A stretch of 64,000 nt of DNA from Cladocopium goreaui. Its lineage: Eukaryota; Sar; Dinophyceae; Suessiales; Symbiodiniaceae. The position numbers and the translations under genes were made by a program. The DNA lies in NCBI GenBank assembly GCA_947184155.2, contig CAMXCT020000480.1:166162-230161 (forward strand), written 5' to 3'. Positions 61,640 to 64,000 of the stretch are shown here, in pieces. The notes under the pieces are model-generated. The model had not been told where the DNA came from and did no database searches. It saw only the letters and a program-made list of their open reading frames with translations. Each line of letters opens with the position of its first letter. The stretch's first letter is position 1.

Positions 61640-63717
61640 GTGGGTCCTGGGTCTGTGGATGTGAAGGGCAAGCTGGTTTTGAAGTACATTTGGTGGGAAA
61701 AATAGACTAGAACCATTTGGGTTCTTGCAGTACATCTAAGGTTAGTCGTGTGCGATTCGCCATGGGTTACGGACTGAGGTCATGACTGAAATCATTGGAG
61801 TGAACATTCTAAAAAGCGATAATAGTGATGGGAGAGTGTCCGATAGACATTCATCAACCATTCAATGTATCATCATACATCCAACAACCAACATGTTTGG
61901 ATAGTATGAGAAAAACAACATGTTTGCCCACAAGCAGCATTGAAGTCCAGATACACCCCGTCGAATCCTAGTTACATGGCCAAATCCAATTGCGGAACAT
62001 TTTCAGAGGATCTGAGGCTTGGGGAGTTGTGTTGCAAGTGCTATCCCGGCTATCCCCATGATCACCAGGATTTCTATTCAGGCCTGGATGATCCTCACTG
62101 AAAATTTGTAGAAACTAACATAATCCTATTGAACTAGTGGTACATGAATGGTAAATGACTTGTATATCTTCTTGTATATATGTTACACACACAATATATA
62201 TATATACATACATACACATAATAATATATATATATAAAGAGAGAGAGAGAGCATATGATGTTATGTTATGTCATGTTTCAGGAAATATGACACCACGACT
62301 CCTCGTTTTCCTCGTTGCATCGAAAAAATGATGAGGATCGCTTGCAGCGGAGAAGAATCGAAGCAGAGACTCGATGTGCGCCATGGAATGGGAGGGGATG
62401 GTCCAAGATTTCCCAAGAGATCCCAGGTGGGAGGGGAAACAAGTCCGGCAAGCCTCAGTTTTGAAAGTTTTTTTTCCCACCAAATCCATTGATTTTCAGT
62501 CCGTGATCGACCTCCCCAAAGGGCTCCCAGATTCATGGAAAGTCTCTTGAGGTCGTCTGTCCTTTGGTTGCATCGACCATCCCTGACCTCTGAGGAAACA
62601 TCCGCGAGTTTCAAATTTTGATTCCCTAAAGCCCTAAATACTCCGCTGACCAACTATCTGATCACCAGAAGAGCTGGTCGAACACCCCCTTCACTTTTTC
62701 TTGCGTTGTCCGTCCAGGGTTTTGAGCACTGTGTTGACTCAGCAGAGGTTGAACACGATCAAAGCTGACAAACAAACAGTAAATTTGTCCCAAGAAACAA
62801 CCACTTGAACCACTTGGCCGTGCGATCAAGCAACTATAATGATATGTCAATTTGAGTCTGAAATTATTTGATTCTTAACGGACTCCAGAGGTCCAGAGGA
62901 CAGTGCTTTCTCACAAGTCCCTATGAAAAATCTCCACCCCCCTGCTTAAACTGCAGCCCAGGTCCTCCTTGCGCAAGATGACCAACTTATGGGGCATATT
63001 TTTTTGCTAAGCTTTCTCTGTCTATCTTCACATATCTATTCATATCCATGCATATCTGGAAAGCATGGAGATAAGCATTCTTTACGTGGACTAATCAGAA
63101 GCTAACCCATCTCTTTGCCTCCATCATGTTCTGTGGCTTCTGCCCTGTGTGCCTACCAGCCCAACCAGCCCAGGAGAGTGACACGTTTTTAGCGAAGTCA
63201 GCATTGAAACACCGCAAGGTACTGTATTTCTATGATTTCGACATATTTTGACATCGTTTTGTTCCGGAAGATATCATGAAATATCACCGTGTAAAACGGT
63301 AAAGCAACATCTTCTGAAGAACGTCTGAACGAAAATAACCAACATGTTGTAAAATTGTTCTTGTTTGTTTGCAATGGTTTTCGACACACACAGTTCTTCT
63401 CCGAAACGATAATCGCGCTGCTCCTAGAGTTGGCTAAGTGATTTTAACTGCTGATTTTGTGTCACCTATTTGACAGGTAACCGGAAGATGACGGAACTAC
63501 AACCTGCCCCCTCCAGTTATGTGGTTTACAAACCTATCTATTTGTAATATTATACAGTATCATACTTGATTTTGACCATACTATATCATATATATATATA
63601 TATCATATATCATACTATATCATCCTTTATCATCCTATATAACCACATATATCTACCATTACCATAAACCACAATAAACCAGGTGAATTTTCAACCAAGT
63701 GAGTCGTTGGACCCGCC
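61640..63717. other. no certain gene
   Basis: TA and GA microsatellites at about 62188-62250. A GC-richer patch at 62335-62400 is open on both strands. Otherwise unique AT-rich DNA; weak ORFs are left out. Confidence 0.35.
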
Positions 63718-63819
63718 ATGGATGATGGGTCGGACAGCTCCAGCAACAGTGAGTCGGACAGCTCCAGCAACAATGAGGCCGGGAACGGATGGAATTCTCT
63801 TCGTGTATTACTGCAATAG
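63718..63819 (+). CDS. short acidic Ser-rich ORF or exon
   Basis: ATG to TAG, 33 codons: MDDGSDSSSNSESDSSSNNE, then AGNGWNSLRVLLQ. A 24-bp near-exact duplication (GTCGGACAGCTCCAGCAACA) makes the SDSSSN repeat. It may be an exon of a larger gene; no family. Confidence 0.3.
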   Translation: MDDGSDSSSNSESDSSSNNEAGNGWNSLRVLLQ

Positions 63820-64000
63820 CTATGGGATTTGAATATAACTATATATGTATATATATATATAATATGGATTTATTGTGGGTATGTGTATGAAATATATATA
63901 TATATGTGTTTTTTGAGATTTATATGAAATATGGATCTTCACACTAATATATAGATTATATGGATATAATCGTATAGAGAGGGTTTAATGGGAATTTGAG
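63820..64000. other. AT-rich end of the window
   Basis: TA microsatellite tracts at about 63840-63910; no gene. Confidence 0.4.

Noticed and set aside
1-64000. tRNA, rRNA, snRNA or spliced-leader RNA genes
   Set aside because: No tRNA-like A and B boxes with a foldable arm, no rRNA core sequence and no full 22-base leader followed by a GT donor were recognised; a covariance-model scan would be needed to exclude small RNAs fully.

Overview
The window looks like nuclear DNA of a core dinoflagellate, probably of the Suessiales/Symbiodiniaceae type; the species cannot be fixed from the sequence. The grounds are: an exact copy of the 3' 12 bases of the dinoflagellate spliced leader just upstream of an intronless gene; two RCC1-repeat proteins built of near-identical 38-residue units; a Ty1/copia element of the kind known from these algae; many short, GC-richer exon-like islands in long AT-rich introns, some with non-GT donors; and a very high load of small inverted-repeat elements and minisatellites. 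No rRNA, tRNA, CRISPR array, bacterial operon or organellar gene was recognised.

Layout. 0-3 kb: two minisatellites and AT repeats. 3-8 kb: small inverted-repeat elements and an RCC1-like gene (6011-7174). 8-21.5 kb: AT-rich DNA with a chain of plus-strand exon candidates. 22.8-25 kb: 94-bp and ~50-bp tandem repeats, then a 1-kb trinucleotide block. 25-31 kb: minus-strand exon candidates, one resembling a nucleotide-sugar/triose-phosphate transporter segment. 31.6-34.5 kb: a 10-bp satellite. 36.9-38.6 kb: about 22 copies of a dispersed 12-bp motif plus a large interrupted palindrome. 39-40.1 kb: a second, retroposed RCC1-like gene. 42.5-49 kb: a 21-bp array, a CACACTTC array, TACACACA minisatellites, a 325-bp tandem repeat and a 79-bp tandem repeat. 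52.1-60.6 kb: a complete 8.5-kb Ty1/copia element with 130-bp LTRs. 60.6-64 kb: AT-rich DNA with a few exon candidates.

How it works together. The copia element is the only large coding system. Its gag/protease part is broken by frame shifts, but a 1734-codon pol ORF keeps integrase, reverse transcriptase and RNase H residues. In front of the integrase it carries a domain resembling a C5-cytosine methyltransferase core (a Ser-Pro-Glu-Cys motif followed by a Glu-Gln-Pro motif). This is the most notable system in the window. The RCC1-like genes are paralogues that appear to have spread by retroposition of trans-spliced mRNA. At least two non-autonomous families (A: TACCCTCTGGT ends; B: CTGGTTGGTGGTT ends with 5-bp target duplications) recur across the window, and one family A copy is split by a 2-kb block of tandem repeats. 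Exon calls are by eye and are tentative.
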